Part shown: positions 18,294 through 29,301 of the stretch, piece by piece | Layout of the letters: the number at the start of each line of letters is the position of its first letter | Position numbering within the stretch: position 1 is the first letter of the stretch | NCBI GenBank assembly: GCA_025355645.1 | Contig: JANXZG010000026.1 | Span: forward strand, 80,054-144,053 | Length of the DNA: 64,000 nucleotides | Direction of reading: 5' to 3' | Source: Gammaproteobacteria bacterium | GTDB lineage: Bacteria > Pseudomonadota > Gammaproteobacteria > Steroidobacterales > Steroidobacteraceae | The notes under the pieces: model-generated | What the model was told of the DNA's origin: nothing | The model's input: the letters and a program-made list of their open reading frames with translations, nothing else | Databases searched by the model: none | Position numbers and translations under genes: made by a program

Positions 18294-18649
18294 TCAATCC
18301 TTACGGTTTTGTCAAAGCTGACCATGAGCGACACATTGCCGAGATAGGAGACCTTGTCGTCCCAGGCCGCATGCACGATCACCACGCCATCTTCCTTGGT
18401 GATTTCAATGTCCTTGGTCTGCAAACCGGTCACGTCATCGATATTCCAGTGCCGATCGAGCGAGCGACGAATGCCGCCCGGGTCTGGCGTGCCCTTGAAC
18501 TCCGATCGCAGCCCTTCCATATCGCGCGACACCGCCATATAGTTCAGGTAGACCGGCACAAGCTTGATGATCGCAAGGACTGGCAGGCCGACCAGTGCAA
18601 TGACGAAAAGCAGTCCGATGAAGGTAATGCCGTTTTGACGATGCCGCAT
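18290..18649 (-). CDS. DUF4845 family membrane-anchored protein
   Basis: A 119-residue protein with one N-terminal hydrophobic segment after a short basic start (MRHRQNGITFIGLLFVIALVG), resembling a pseudopilin-like leader without a clear prepilin cleavage site. A periplasmic region of about 90 residues follows, predicted to be beta-rich. Small proteins of this kind (DUF4845) commonly lie between lepB and rnc in gamma- and betaproteobacteria, which is the position here. Function is unknown; conserved position suggests a link to envelope or secretion functions. Confidence 0.8.
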   Translation of the reverse strand: MRHRQNGITFIGLLFVIALVGLPVLAIIKLVPVYLNYMAVSRDMEGLRSEFKGTPDPGGIRRSLDRHWNIDDVTGLQTKDIEITKEDGVVIVHAAWDDKVSYLGNVSLMVSFDKTVRIE

Positions 18650-18673
18650 TGAAGCTCCCTAAAAAATGGCGTC

Positions 18674-19693
18674 CTATTGAATCGCGTGCCCGATCCGCCC
18701 CCACAAAGGGCCGTCCCGGGTGTCAAGATTAAGCCAAATCCTCACCGCCTTCCCGACCAAGTTCTCAGCCGGCACAAATCCCGGTGCGTCCGCTTCGCCG
18801 TCAAACCGGCTATCCTTGCTGTTATTTCGGTTATCGCCCATGAAAAAGTAGTGCCCCGCCGGCACCACCCACTCCCCGGAACGGGCATAACCCTTGGCAA
18901 ACATCAGCGCATGGGTCCGCTCGCCGAGCGTCTCCGTGGCGGTAGGCGCCCCCAGGTAGTTATATAAATCCTGCTTCGGTCCACGATATGCGGGCCCGGG
19001 CAGCTGGCGCATTGGCACCTCGTTCACGTACAGCTGGTTGTTGTCATCCACCCGGATCCGATCCCCCGGAAGGCCCACCAGCCGCTTGATGTAGTTGACC
19101 TTCGGGTTGGGCGGCAGTCGAAACACGATCACATCGCCACGCTGCGGATTGCCGGTGGGCAGGACCAGCGTGTTGGACACGGGCAAGCGCAAGCCATAGG
19201 CGAATTTGCTGACGAAAATATAATCCCCGTCATACAGCGTCGGCATCATCGAGTCAGACGGGATCCGGAATGGCTCGAACAGGAAGGAGCGGATCACCAG
19301 CACCAGCAGGATGACCGGAAAGAAGGAGCGCGCATACTCCACGGCAATCGGCTCGCGCACCTGCGCAGGTGCGGTGCCGACGGCAACCGCCGCCGCCATG
19401 CGCCGCCGGGCGAATATAAAGTGGTCAAGCGCCCAGACCAGCCCTGATAGTGCGCCGACGTCGACCAGCATCAGGCTAAAATCGACCGCCTCATGGCGGA
19501 ACATGCGCCACAGGATCAGCAGCGACAGCACCCCGACCGCATAGGTCGCGCCCCTCGGCAGCCCGGTCTCGGCTAGGCTGGTCGCCCCGGGGTCGCGCCG
19601 CGGGCGCCATATCCAGGCATCGATCAGCAGCACCAGCACGCAGGCCGCGTCCGCAATCAGCAGAAATACAATCAGATTATCGCCCTCGTTCAC
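18674..19693 (-). CDS. lepB: Signal peptidase I LepB
   Basis: A 339-residue inner-membrane serine protease that removes Sec and Tat signal peptides. Two N-terminal membrane segments (about 5-25 and 45-60) precede the catalytic domain. The Ser lies in FRIPSDSMMPTL and the general-base Lys in NYIKRLVGLPGDRIRV; GHYFFMGDNRNNSKDSR is the conserved box E. The start is the GTG at 19693, six bases after a strong GAGGGG; the frame extends to 19729 but that part lies inside lepA. The protein is slightly longer than E. coli LepB. Confidence 0.95.
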   Translation of the reverse strand: MNEGDNLIVFLLIADAACVLVLLIDAWIWRPRRDPGATSLAETGLPRGATYAVGVLSLLILWRMFRHEAVDFSLMLVDVGALSGLVWALDHFIFARRRMAAAVAVGTAPAQVREPIAVEYARSFFPVILLVLVIRSFLFEPFRIPSDSMMPTLYDGDYIFVSKFAYGLRLPVSNTLVLPTGNPQRGDVIVFRLPPNPKVNYIKRLVGLPGDRIRVDDNNQLYVNEVPMRQLPGPAYRGPKQDLYNYLGAPTATETLGERTHALMFAKGYARSGEWVVPAGHYFFMGDNRNNSKDSRFDGEADAPGFVPAENLVGKAVRIWLNLDTRDGPLWGRIGHAIQ

Positions 19694-19703
19694 ACCTGTC
19701 CCC

Positions 19704-21506
<1,803 letters not shown>

Positions 21507-21543
21507 CTAGGGCCGGGTTTGGGCAAACGCCGGATTATACCGG

Positions 21544-21795
21544 TCAATGCAGCTGCGCGAGCGCCTTATGCACTTCCTCAAGGTCTAAGGAGCCGTGGCA
21601 TACCAACTCGCCATTTAACATCAGCACCGGAACCTTGTGACCGAAGCGCACGCGCGTCGCCGCCGAAACATCGACATCGGCGATCTCGAGCGTATGAGCA
21701 TGGCCGGCGAGCGCCAGGGCGAGCTGCTCCGCCATTTGCTCACACAGATGACATCCAGGACGGCTATACAATAGAAAGCGCGCGGCGACGCTCAA
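21544..21795 (-). CDS. Glutaredoxin-family protein (DUF836 type)
   Basis: An 83-residue thioredoxin-fold protein with LLYSRPGCHLCEQM near the N-terminus, the CxxC redox pair being C-H-L-C. The cis-Pro region is VPVLMLNGELVCHG. DUF836-type glutaredoxins are small, probably cytosolic thiol proteins of unknown partner. The start overlaps the rseB stop by ATGA, placing it in the rpoE-rseA-rseB operon ahead of lepA. In several related genomes a similar small gene occupies this slot. Confidence 0.85.
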   Translation of the reverse strand: MSVAARFLLYSRPGCHLCEQMAEQLALALAGHAHTLEIADVDVSAATRVRFGHKVPVLMLNGELVCHGSLDLEEVHKALAQLH

Positions 21796-22802
21796 TGGGT
21801 GGCGGTATCGTCCAGGCGGACCGAATTAGCAATAAACTCCACGGTCTGCGCCGGCACTTCGCCGACCGCGGTGACCTGGTGCCCCTGCACGATGGTTGAA
21901 AAGGCGAAGCCTGAGCCGACGCGCGCGAGCTCCTGCTGCTGGGGCGAGTGAGTCTCGGCGAGCCCCGGCTCAACGAACACCGAGACCGTCGCGAGCCCAT
22001 CCGAGTACACCAAGTGCATGACCGGGTCCCCGAGGCCGCTCAGCATGCGCGCACCCGCCACCATCAGGTGAAAGCCGGGTGGCAACTCGATGGCGCGAAA
22101 GCCCGCGCCCTTCTTGACCGAATCGTCGTGCGCAGCCTGGCGAATGATTTGCATACCAGCGAGCGGCATCGAGGGCTTCAGCGCGCTGTCAGGAATACTG
22201 TCAGGCATCTCGAGGTGCGCGAATTGAATCTGCTCGATGAGCCGTCCCGAGGAGTCGCACAGCTGCGTCTTGAGCGGCATGCCGGTCTGCTGATCGAGCC
22301 ACAGCCGGTAGCCGAAGCGGAATTGGTCCTTGGGGCTTACTGAAATGCCGTGGGCGGCGCGCCCGAGTATGCGGATACCAGGCAGCGTGTTCAGTTCATA
22401 GACCTGGGCGACGCCAGGATTGAATTGCGGCAGGGTTCCGAAGAACGGCCCGCTCGACTGGCGCGGCTCCACCAGGATCGTATTCTTGTCCGGCAGGTAG
22501 CAGGTCAGTTCGGTGCTGTTGCGCACGAATTCGCGGCCCGAGCCATCCAGCGACATTAGCCGCTCGGTCACCTCGCCACCGACCACCCGATGCACGATGC
22601 GCATCGTCTCGACGCGTCCTTCGCTCAGGTGCAGGAAGGTGCCGTCGTAATTGCGCTGCGCCAGCGCACTGTTCATCTTCTCCAGCCATTCGCGCGGACT
22701 GCCCTCCTGCTGCGGCGCCGGCTGAACCTCGGCGGCGGCGGCGAGGCCCACTAGCGCACAGGATGCCAGGAGATTCGCAGACTTGGCGAGCGGTAGCATC
22801 AT
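21792..22802 (-). CDS. rseB: Sigma-E regulatory protein RseB/MucB
   Basis: A 336-residue periplasmic protein with an N-terminal signal peptide (about 1-24, LLASCALVGLAAAAEVQPA). The MucB/RseB pattern follows: WLEKMNSALAQRNYDGTFLH, a LolA-like fold of about 190 residues, and a smaller C-terminal domain from about residue 225. RseB binds the anti-sigma factor RseA and protects it from DegS cleavage until mislocalised lipid or LPS intermediates are bound. It overlaps rseA upstream (ATGA). Confidence 0.93.
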   Translation of the reverse strand: MMLPLAKSANLLASCALVGLAAAAEVQPAPQQEGSPREWLEKMNSALAQRNYDGTFLHLSEGRVETMRIVHRVVGGEVTERLMSLDGSGREFVRNSTELTCYLPDKNTILVEPRQSSGPFFGTLPQFNPGVAQVYELNTLPGIRILGRAAHGISVSPKDQFRFGYRLWLDQQTGMPLKTQLCDSSGRLIEQIQFAHLEMPDSIPDSALKPSMPLAGMQIIRQAAHDDSVKKGAGFRAIELPPGFHLMVAGARMLSGLGDPVMHLVYSDGLATVSVFVEPGLAETHSPQQQELARVGSGFAFSTIVQGHQVTAVGEVPAQTVEFIANSVRLDDTATH

Positions 22803-23407
22803 CGCGCGGTGCTGGCATCGGCCTCTGGTGTGGGCTGATCGACGTCAACGATCAAGTCGGTCATGACGTCGCGCTGGCCGAGCAGGGAAGGATACTGGCT
22901 GTGCGCAAAGACGTATTTTGTCAACCGCGCACCCGGAATCGCGTTGGGCGAACTGCCGGTCGACGGCGGCGTAATATAGGAGATAGCCTCGTGGTTCTTC
23001 GCGGCCAGCGGCGCCGTCACCGCAGTGGATGCTCGCGGCACCAGCGCGACGATCGGAGACACGCCGGTACGCCACTGCAGCGCGACAATCGCGACAAGCG
23101 CCACACTGGCCGCAATGGCCGCGCCGGCGAGCGGTCGCCACCAGCGCCGCGGCCTAGCGGCCGCCAGGGCGATCGCGACTGCCGTGGCAGGTTCGCCATC
23201 AATGGCCCCGTTGATCGCGCCGGTGAAGTTGCCGCGAAGCGGCATATGCTTCATGCCGCGCATCGCCTCGCCGATCAGCGCGTAGCGACCGAAGCTATCA
23301 CGCAGTGCCGCATCGCGCACCATGCGCTTCAACAGCAGCTCCGATTCCGCACTGGGCAGTTCCCCATCTAGGAACGCCGATATCTGCTCTCGTATCTGTT
23401 CGCTCAT
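22799..23407 (-). CDS. rseA: Anti-sigma-E factor RseA/MucA
   Basis: A 202-residue single-pass inner-membrane protein. The cytosolic N-terminal domain (EQIREQISAFLDGELPSAES) is the sigma-binding region typical of RseA/MucA. A membrane segment lies at about residues 93-110 (AGAAIAASVALVAIVAL), followed by a periplasmic tail that RseB would bind. It overlaps rpoE and rseB by four bases each. It would hold sigma-E inactive until regulated proteolysis by site-1 and site-2 proteases. Confidence 0.92.
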   Translation of the reverse strand: MSEQIREQISAFLDGELPSAESELLLKRMVRDAALRDSFGRYALIGEAMRGMKHMPLRGNFTGAINGAIDGEPATAVAIALAAARPRRWWRPLAGAAIAASVALVAIVALQWRTGVSPIVALVPRASTAVTAPLAAKNHEAISYITPPSTGSSPNAIPGARLTKYVFAHSQYPSLLGQRDVMTDLIVDVDQPTPEADASTAR

Positions 23408-24006
23408 GTGTCCTCGGGACGGCCCAGGCCGCCATCAAAAATAGGTCTCAATCGCTTGTCAATGGCTTCCCGTGCACGGAAGATGCGCGAGCGCACGGTG
23501 CCCACGGGGCAGTCCATGGTTTGCGCGATCTCCTCGTAGCTCAATCCTTCCAACTCGCGCAGCACGATCGCCGTGCGCAAATCCTCGGGCAGGTTCTCAA
23601 TGGCGCGATTGACCGTGTCGCGGATCTCATCGGTCAGCAATAGCGCTTCGGGCGTCTCGCCCTCGGACATGCGCGCCTGCATGTCATATTGCTCCGGGTC
23701 CTGCAGGTCGAGGTCATAGGACATGGGCCGGCGCTTGTTCGCCACCAGGGCGTTCTTGGCCGTATTTATCGCAATGCGATAAAGCCAGGTATAGAACGCA
23801 CTGTCGCCGCGAAATGCGGGTAACGCCCTGTAGGCCTTCACGAACGACTCCTGAGCGATATCTTCGGCCTCACTGGCATCGTGAACATAACGCATGATGA
23901 GCTTGAGGACCTTGTGCTGATACCGCAGGACCAATAGATCAAACGCTGCCCGCTCGCCACGCTGAACCCGCTCCACCAGTTTGAGGTCGCTTTCCTCAAC
24001 GGTCAT
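23404..24006 (-). CDS. rpoE: RNA polymerase sigma-E factor (RpoE/AlgU)
   Basis: A 200-residue ECF sigma factor. Region 2 is complete (FDLLVLRYQHKVLKLIMRYV, DIAQESFVKAYRAL, FYTWLYRIAINTAKNAL). Region 4 contains LPEDLRTAIVLRELEGLSYE and the helix-turn-helix IAQTMDCPVGTVRSRIFRAR. It closely resembles AlgU/RpoE of Pseudomonas and Xanthomonas and should control the envelope-stress response. A matching sigma-E promoter lies just upstream, indicating autoregulation; the predicted leader would be only about a dozen bases. It heads rpoE-rseA-rseB. Confidence 0.97.
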   Translation of the reverse strand: MTVEESDLKLVERVQRGERAAFDLLVLRYQHKVLKLIMRYVHDASEAEDIAQESFVKAYRALPAFRGDSAFYTWLYRIAINTAKNALVANKRRPMSYDLDLQDPEQYDMQARMSEGETPEALLLTDEIRDTVNRAIENLPEDLRTAIVLRELEGLSYEEIAQTMDCPVGTVRSRIFRAREAIDKRLRPIFDGGLGRPEDT

Positions 24007-24024
24007 AAGGTCCAGCTTGTCGGA

Positions 24025-24051
24025 GTAGACCGACAGCGGAGCAAAAAGTTC
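24025..24051 (-). promoter_or_regulatory. Sigma-E autopromoter of rpoE
   Basis: Reading leftward, GAACTT (24051-24046) is followed after exactly 16 bases by TCTAC (24029-24025). This matches the AlgU/RpoE consensus GAACTT-N16-TCTGA at ten of eleven fixed positions. It ends 18 bases before the rpoE ATG, so the transcript leader would be very short. Confidence 0.8.
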
Positions 24052-24105
24052 GCCAACTGTGTCACAGCTTGCATGCGGCCAGTCTACCAGCCGCAGTGCC
24101 CGGTT

Positions 24106-24369
24106 TTAGTGTCCCGCAAACGAGCCTGACGTAATTCGGACAACGAGATCCCGCAGTGCCGGGCTCGACGGCACGCGTTGGCCCAGGCAGTACGCGTTCA
24201 GCTCGATGTCCGGGCAGTCCAGAAGCTGCTCAAATGCCGCCCGCTGCGCCGGATCGGCGCCCGGGAATTGATCGCTCAGGTAGTTCGTCAGCAATTCATC
24301 CAGTTCGCGCATGCCGCGCCGGCAGCGCCACCGTAGCCTGCCCAACTCCTGCGCATCGGTGCGAGCCAT
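24106..24369 (-). CDS. sdhE: FAD assembly factor SdhE (YgfY)
   Basis: An 87-residue protein promoting covalent attachment of FAD to SdhA. The conserved RRGMRELDELL (near residues 16-26, containing the RGxxE motif) is present, followed by an FEQLLDCPDIELNAY segment. The ATG at 24369 lies two bases after the sdhB stop; the frame stays open upstream but inside sdhB. Placement immediately after sdhB is functionally telling, because the factor is made with its client. Confidence 0.95.
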   Translation of the reverse strand: MARTDAQELGRLRWRCRRGMRELDELLTNYLSDQFPGADPAQRAAFEQLLDCPDIELNAYCLGQRVPSSPALRDLVVRITSGSFAGH

Positions 24370-24371
24370 GC

Positions 24372-25157
24372 TCAATGTTCCCGGTGGGCCAGCATCTGCT
24401 TGATCTGCCCTATCGCCTGCGCCGGATTCAGGTCCTTCGGACACGCTTCGGTGCAATTCATGATCGTGTGGCACCGATACAGGCGGAACGGATCCATCAG
24501 TTCATCGAGACGCTCGCCGCTTGCCTCGTCACGGCTGTCGACGATCCAGCGATAGGCGGCAAGCAGGGCGGCGGGCCCGAGGTAGCGGTCGCTGTTCCAC
24601 CAGTAACTCGGGCAACTGGTCGAGCAGCAGGCGCACAGGATGCAGGCGGACGGACGGTCGACCTTGAGCTGGTCCTCCTTGGACTGCAATCGCTCGGCGT
24701 CCGGCGGCGCCGGCGTGCGCGTCTGCAGCCACGGCTTGATCGATGCGTATTGCGCATAGAAGGCCGTCAGGTCCGGCACCAGGTCCTTGATGACCGGCAA
24801 GTGCGGCAAGGGATAGATCCGCACCTCGTTTTTGACGTCGGCACAGGCGCTGATGCAGGCGAGCCCGTTGCGGCCATCAATGTTCATGGCGCAGGAACCG
24901 CAGATCCCCTCGCGGCAGGAACGCCGGAAGGTTAGCGTGGAATCAATCTCGTTCTTTATCTTGATCAGCGCGTCCAGCACCATCGGCCCGCAGCTGTCCA
25001 TGTCCACTTCGTAGGTGTCCATGCGCGGATTCTCGGGCGAATCCGGATCGTAGCGGTAGATGCGGAACACGCGCACGTTCTTCGCCTCTGCCGGCGCTTT
25101 GAACAAGCGCCCGTCCTTGCGGACCGTGGAGTTCGCCGGCAACTTGAATTCAGCCAT
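24372..25157 (-). CDS. sdhB: Succinate dehydrogenase iron-sulphur subunit SdhB
   Basis: A 261-residue subunit carrying the three iron-sulphur clusters between flavin and quinone. The [2Fe-2S] motif is [15 protein letters not shown] (near 76); the [4Fe-4S] motif [16 protein letters not shown] (near 172) and the [3Fe-4S] region [17 protein letters not shown] (near 229) follow. The length is normal. It lies 20 bases after sdhA and two before sdhE. Confidence 0.98.
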   Translation of the reverse strand: MAEFKLPANSTVRKDGRLFKAPAEAKNVRVFRIYRYDPDSPENPRMDTYEVDMDSCGPMVLDALIKIKNEIDSTLTFRRSCREGICGSCAMNIDGRNGLACISACADVKNEVRIYPLPHLPVIKDLVPDLTAFYAQYASIKPWLQTRTPAPPDAERLQSKEDQLKVDRPSACILCACCSTSCPSYWWNSDRYLGPAALLAAYRWIVDSRDEASGERLDELMDPFRLYRCHTIMNCTEACPKDLNPAQAIGQIKQMLAHREH

Positions 25158-25177
25158 GATTGCTCCGCAACACGATC

Positions 25178-26962
25178 TCAGTACGTCCTTGCCTTGGGCG
25201 GAATGGAGTCGACTTCACCGGTCAGGGTATTCAGCTGCACCGGCCGGTACTTCATGCGCGTCTCGCCCTTGGCATCGACCCAGCACAGGGTGTGCTTGAG
25301 CCAGTTTTCATCGTCGCGGTTGGGGAAGTCCTCGCGCGCATGGGCGCCGCGGCTCTCCTGGCGATTCTCGGCCGAATGCATAGTCGCCACCGCCTGGCCC
25401 AGCAGGTTATCAAGCTCGATGGTCTCGACCAGGTCCGTATTCCAGATAAGCGATCGATCCGCGATGCCAACCTCGGCAAATGAGGCGAACACGTCAGCGA
25501 GCTTGCGCTTGCCCTCGTTCAGCGACTCCCCGGTGCGAAACACCGCCGCATCGCGTTGCATGGTCCGCTGCAGCGCCAGGCGCACATCGGCCGTGCGCAG
25601 CTTGCCACGCGCGTGGCGCAGCGCATCGAGGCGTGCGATCGTCGCTGCGCCTGCTTCAGCGTGTAGCGGCTTGTGCGTAGCGCCCGGCGAAACAGTGCGC
25701 GCGCAATGCCGCGCCGCCTCGCGCCCAAACACGACCAGATCCAGCAGTGAGTTCGACCCCAGGCGATTGGCGCCGTGCACCGACACGCAGGCGGCCTCGC
25801 CCACCGCCATGAGCCCGGGCACCAGCGTATCGCGCGCCCCATCGCTCGCGGTCAGGACCTCGCCATGCAGGTTGCAGGGTATGCCGCCCATGTTGTAGTG
25901 CACGGTCGGCAGCACCGGGATCGGATCTTTGTTGACATCGATCCCGGCAAATATCCGCGCCGTCTCGGCTATGCCGGGAAGTCGCTCATGGATGACCTCT
26001 GGCCCCAGGTGTTCAAGGTGCAGGTGAATGTGGTCCTTCAGGGGCCCTACGCCGCGTCCTTCGCGGATTTCGATGGTCATCGAGCGACTCACGACGTCGC
26101 GCGAGGCAAGGTCCTTCGCATTCGGGGCATAGCGCGGCATGAAGCGCTCGCCGGCCGCATTGGTCAGGTAACCGCCCTCGCCCCGCGAGCCCTCGGTGAT
26201 CAGGCACCCGGCGCCGTAGATACCGGTCGGATGGAACTGCACGAACTCCATGTCCTGCAGCGGCAGTCCGGCGCGCAGCACCATGCCCCCCCCATCCCCG
26301 GTGCAGGTATGCGCCGAGGTGCAGGAGAACCATGCGCGTCCATAGCCGCCGGTGGCGATGATGACCTCATGGGCACGAAACCGATGCAGCGTGCCGCTCG
26401 CCATGTCGAGCGCGACCACACCGCGGCACTGGCCGTCCTCCATGATCAGGTCGAGCACAAAGTATTCGATGAAGAAATTTGCCGCGTGCTTCAGCGACTG
26501 CTGGTACAGCGTATGCAGCATGGCATGCCCAGTGCGATCGGCAGCCGCGCAGGTGCGCTGCGCCGTACCCTGGCCGTAGTGCGTGGTCATGCCGCCGAAC
26601 GGGCGCTGATAAATCCGTCCGTCCTCGGTGCGCGAAAATGGCACGCCGTAATGCTCGAGCTCGATGACCGCGGACGGCGCCTCCTTGCACATGAACTCAA
26701 TTGAGTCCTGGTCGCCCAGCCAGTCAGAGCCCTTGACCGTGTCATACATATGCCAGCGCCAGTCATCATTGCCCATGTTGCCGAGCGCGGCCGAGATGCC
26801 GCCCTGAGCGGCGACCGTGTGGCTGCGTGTCGGGAATACCTTGCTCAGGCAGGCGGTGCTGAGCCCCGCCTGCGCAAGGCCCAAGGTCGCGCGCAGTCCT
26901 GAGCCACCGGCGCCGACCACAACGACGTCGTAGGCGTGATCCGTAAATGTATAGTCGCTCAT
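25178..26962 (-). CDS. sdhA: Succinate dehydrogenase flavoprotein SdhA
   Basis: A 594-residue catalytic subunit oxidising succinate to fumarate. The Rossmann motif [20 protein letters not shown] is at about residues 12-31, [17 protein letters not shown] carries the His that binds FAD covalently (near 50), and active-site elements include [16 protein letters not shown] and [18 protein letters not shown]. The true start is the ATG at 26962, overlapping the sdhD stop as ATGA; the open frame continues to 27457 without homology. SdhE downstream would flavinylate it. Confidence 0.98.
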   Translation of the reverse strand: MSDYTFTDHAYDVVVVGAGGSGLRATLGLAQAGLSTACLSKVFPTRSHTVAAQGGISAALGNMGNDDWRWHMYDTVKGSDWLGDQDSIEFMCKEAPSAVIELEHYGVPFSRTEDGRIYQRPFGGMTTHYGQGTAQRTCAAADRTGHAMLHTLYQQSLKHAANFFIEYFVLDLIMEDGQCRGVVALDMASGTLHRFRAHEVIIATGGYGRAWFSCTSAHTCTGDGGGMVLRAGLPLQDMEFVQFHPTGIYGAGCLITEGSRGEGGYLTNAAGERFMPRYAPNAKDLASRDVVSRSMTIEIREGRGVGPLKDHIHLHLEHLGPEVIHERLPGIAETARIFAGIDVNKDPIPVLPTVHYNMGGIPCNLHGEVLTASDGARDTLVPGLMAVGEAACVSVHGANRLGSNSLLDLVVFGREAARHCARTVSPGATHKPLHAEAGAATIARLDALRHARGKLRTADVRLALQRTMQRDAAVFRTGESLNEGKRKLADVFASFAEVGIADRSLIWNTDLVETIELDNLLGQAVATMHSAENRQESRGAHAREDFPNRDDENWLKHTLCWVDAKGETRMKYRPVQLNTLTGEVDSIPPKARTY

Positions 26963-27351
26963 GTAACCGGTGCCGCAAACGTGATGCGCAGGATCGCAAA
27001 TACCGCGAGTCCCGCGCCGAGCACATACACCCATCGCAGCAGCTGCAGGATCAGCGTGCGCATGCCCGGGGCATGCACGTAATCCTCGACCACGACTCGC
27101 GTGCCAAGCTCGGCGTGATAGGCCAGCACGACAACCAGCAGCATCGCGAGGAACGCGCTGAAGGGCGTCGCGAGCCAGGCGCGCACCGTCAGGTACGAAA
27201 GGTCCGGCAGCATCAGCAGCGACAGCAGGAACCACAGCGTCAACGGAATCAGCGCCACCGCGCTGACGCGCTGCCGCCACCAATGGGCGGTTCCGGCATG
27301 TGCGGAGCCCCTTCCCAGGGCCTCGCCGAGCGGTGAGCGCAGGCTGCTCAC
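26959..27351 (-). CDS. sdhD: Succinate dehydrogenase membrane anchor SdhD
   Basis: A 130-residue membrane anchor with three hydrophobic segments at about 31-55, 64-83 and 103-124. It includes [19 protein letters not shown] and [17 protein letters not shown], where the His is the probable axial haem ligand. The GTG at 27351 is chosen because it overlaps the sdhC stop as GTGA; the frame to 27375 would lie within sdhC. With SdhC it forms the quinone site and haem b pocket. Confidence 0.93.
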   Translation of the reverse strand: MSSLRSPLGEALGRGSAHAGTAHWWRQRVSAVALIPLTLWFLLSLLMLPDLSYLTVRAWLATPFSAFLAMLLVVVLAYHAELGTRVVVEDYVHAPGMRTLILQLLRWVYVLGAGLAVFAILRITFAAPVT

Positions 27352-27746
27352 GGGGCACCCCGAATTGCATGCCACAACAGCACCCAGATCGCGGCGCTGA
27401 GTGCTGCCGAGACAGCGACCACCAGCCAGCCGCTGCCATTTCGCTGCGCCCGCTCATAGCCGCGGCCGGCGTCCCAGAACAAATGCCGCAGGCCGTTAAG
27501 CAGGTGATAGAAAAAGGCGAACGTCCAGGCAGCGAGCATTAACAGGCCGGGGACGCTGCTGAACAATCGGGTGGCGCAATCGTAGGCCGATTGATCGGCG
27601 GCGAGCGCTATCAGCCAGTAGCACAGCGCGAGGAGCCCTGCAGCGAGGCCCACGCCCGTGAACCGGTGCACGATCGACAACGTGCTGCCCATCTGCCAGC
27701 GATAAATCTGCAGGTGGGGTGACAGCGGTCGGGGCCGTACGGGCAT
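27348..27746 (-). CDS. sdhC: Succinate dehydrogenase cytochrome b556 subunit SdhC
   Basis: A 132-residue anchor subunit. [30 protein letters not shown] is the family signature region, and [16 protein letters not shown] contains the haem-ligand His. Three membrane helices are evident (about 29-48, 63-86 and 109-128). AGGA lies seven bases before the ATG. It begins nine bases after the tiny SDHAF4-like frame, so the operon order is assembly factor, sdhC, D, A, B, sdhE. Confidence 0.95.
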   Translation of the reverse strand: MPVRPRPLSPHLQIYRWQMGSTLSIVHRFTGVGLAAGLLALCYWLIALAADQSAYDCATRLFSSVPGLLMLAAWTFAFFYHLLNGLRHLFWDAGRGYERAQRNGSGWLVVAVSAALSAAIWVLLWHAIRGAP

Positions 27747-27754
27747 GCGGGTCC

Positions 27755-27892
27755 TTAGAAATCGATGCAGCGGCCGCGCCGCTCCCAGTCGCCGTATCGA
27801 GTCGGCTCCGGAGCTGCCGGGCCGCCCACCTCAGGTTCGGGCGCGGGCGGCACAACCGGCGGGGCAGGCTTATCGTCGTCGCGTTGCGTCAC
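27755..27892 (-). CDS. Small SDHAF4-like (DUF1674) succinate dehydrogenase assembly factor
   Basis: A short frame immediately upstream of sdhC whose C-terminus reads [23 protein letters not shown]. The [10 protein letters not shown](K/R)-(R/K)GRC-DF ending is the hallmark of DUF1674/SDHAF4 proteins, which in eukaryotes bind flavinylated SdhA before it joins SdhB. From the GTG at 27892 the product is 45 residues; an ATG at 27943 would give 62 but would reach almost to the divergent ygfZ start. No strong Shine-Dalgarno is visible for either. Function is inferred from the signature and from its place at the head of sdhCDAB-sdhE. Confidence 0.75.
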   Translation of the reverse strand: MTQRDDDKPAPPVVPPAPEPEVGGPAAPEPTRYGDWERRGRCIDF

Positions 27893-27949
27893 GGCACAAA
27901 GTTTGCCAGAAAACTCTGCGTCATTCCTGTGCTTCGGTACCATGACCCG

Positions 27950-28879
27950 ATGGATCATAACGCGATCGGCGCACACTCGGGGCGATTGGGGCACCTGGGG
28001 CTGCTGCGATTCACCGGGGCCGATGCACGCAGTTTCCTGCAGGGCCAGATTTCCAATGATACCGAGCGGCTTGCACAGGGTCATTCACTGCTATGCGCCT
28101 ATTCGAATGCACAGGGGCGCGTGCTCGCCGTGTTGAGCCTGCTGCCGCATAGCACCGGCATCGTTGCGATCCTGCCGGCTGAGCTTGTGGCGCCGATCGC
28201 GGCGGCACTGCGAAAGTTCATCCTGCGCAGTAAGGTACGTATAGATGAGTCCGCCGCGCAGCTGATCGTCGCAGGCCAGCATGGCGCTGCCGGGTTGCGG
28301 CGGGCCGGACTGCCGGTCCCGGCTGGCATCGGCGCGTACCAGGAAGCGCGGGGCATCGGCGTCGCGCGCACCAATGAGCCGGAGGAGCGGTTCTGGCTCA
28401 TCGGCGCGCCCGCAGCTTTGGCGGCGCTCGATCAGGGCAGCGCCGCCCAGCGCGAAGCCGATTGGCGGCTCGCGGACATCGGGGCCGGCCTGCCCCAGGT
28501 CTATGCGGCAACACGCGAGGCGTTCGTCGCACAGATGTTGAACCTGGACCTGGTCGATGGCATCAGTTTCACGAAGGGGTGCTACACGGGACAGGAAATC
28601 ATCGCACGCACCCAGCATCTCGGGCGCATCAAGCGGCGCATGTTCCATCTTGCGATCGGCAAGGAAGGCGACGCGCTCTCGATCGGCCAGAGCGTCACGG
28701 TGGTCGACGGGCGCAGCGGGCGCGTGACCGAACTTGCGCAAGCGGCCGGCGGCTATGAAGCGCTTGCGGTGCTACCGCTCGAAGCGAGCGCGTCCGGCGC
28801 AATGTCAGGAGCCGCTGAGCTGCTGGCGCTGCCTTATTCTATGCAGCCTCGGGCGGCGCAAAAAAAACCAGCAGCCTGA
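27950..28879 (+). CDS. ygfZ: Folate-binding protein YgfZ (GcvT-like, Fe-S maintenance)
   Basis: A 309-residue cytosolic protein of the GcvT-like fold that supports repair or assembly of certain iron-sulphur enzymes in a folate-dependent way. It contains [20 protein letters not shown] near the start and the defining [21 protein letters not shown] near residue 205, with the conserved Cys of KGCYxGQE. The ATG at 27950 is chosen because homologous sequence begins there; the frame is open upstream to 27719 without homology. It is divergent from the sdh operon, and its last 41 bases overlap the convergent cupin gene. Confidence 0.92.
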   Translation: MDHNAIGAHSGRLGHLGLLRFTGADARSFLQGQISNDTERLAQGHSLLCAYSNAQGRVLAVLSLLPHSTGIVAILPAELVAPIAAALRKFILRSKVRIDESAAQLIVAGQHGAAGLRRAGLPVPAGIGAYQEARGIGVARTNEPEERFWLIGAPAALAALDQGSAAQREADWRLADIGAGLPQVYAATREAFVAQMLNLDLVDGISFTKGCYTGQEIIARTQHLGRIKRRMFHLAIGKEGDALSIGQSVTVVDGRSGRVTELAQAAGGYEALAVLPLEASASGAMSGAAELLALPYSMQPRAAQKKPAA

Positions 28880-29165
28880 GTTCCTCTTCGATGGCGTAGA
28901 AGCGATGTTCCACATTGGCGGCGACGAAGATCAGCGTGCCGGGGCGGATCTCGCGGTCCTGCGCACCGGCGCGCGCGCGCGCCTTGCCGCTGACCACGTA
29001 ATACAGCTCATCCTGCTTGTGCGGCGACTGCACATCCACGCCGCCGGCCGGCAGTACGTAAATGCCGGCGCTCAATGAATTCACGCGTAGGAACTCAAGA
29101 TAGGGCGTGGCACGGCGCGCGCGCTGATCCGTGACATCACTGAATTGCTCGAACAAAACGTCCAT
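28839..29165 (-). CDS. Cupin-domain protein
   Basis: A 108-residue single-domain beta-barrel protein. The first cupin motif is [29 protein letters not shown] with His and Glu metal ligands, and the second is [18 protein letters not shown] with the third His. The start at 29165 has GGAG seven bases upstream; the frame extends to 29303 without support. Small cupins of this size bind a metal and may act as dioxygenases, isomerases or sensors; the substrate is not predictable. Its 3' end overlaps ygfZ convergently. Confidence 0.82.
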   Translation of the reverse strand: MDVLFEQFSDVTDQRARRATPYLEFLRVNSLSAGIYVLPAGGVDVQSPHKQDELYYVVSGKARARAGAQDREIRPGTLIFVAANVEHRFYAIEEELRLLVFFAPPEAA

Positions 29166-29301
29166 TACCGCACTCCAGTTTGCGTGCCGCAACAATGACC
29201 GGAGCCGCGCGTGCGCATGACCGGCATTGGGATAGAACCCATTTGGTTCGCCACGGTACTCATGGCTGTCAACTATTTTAACTGTGTTTTGGAGGGTAAT
29301 C

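Noticed and set aside
26963..27457. N-terminal extension of the sdhA frame
   Set aside because: It overlaps sdhD and part of sdhC, and SdhA homology begins exactly at the ATG overlapping the sdhD stop.
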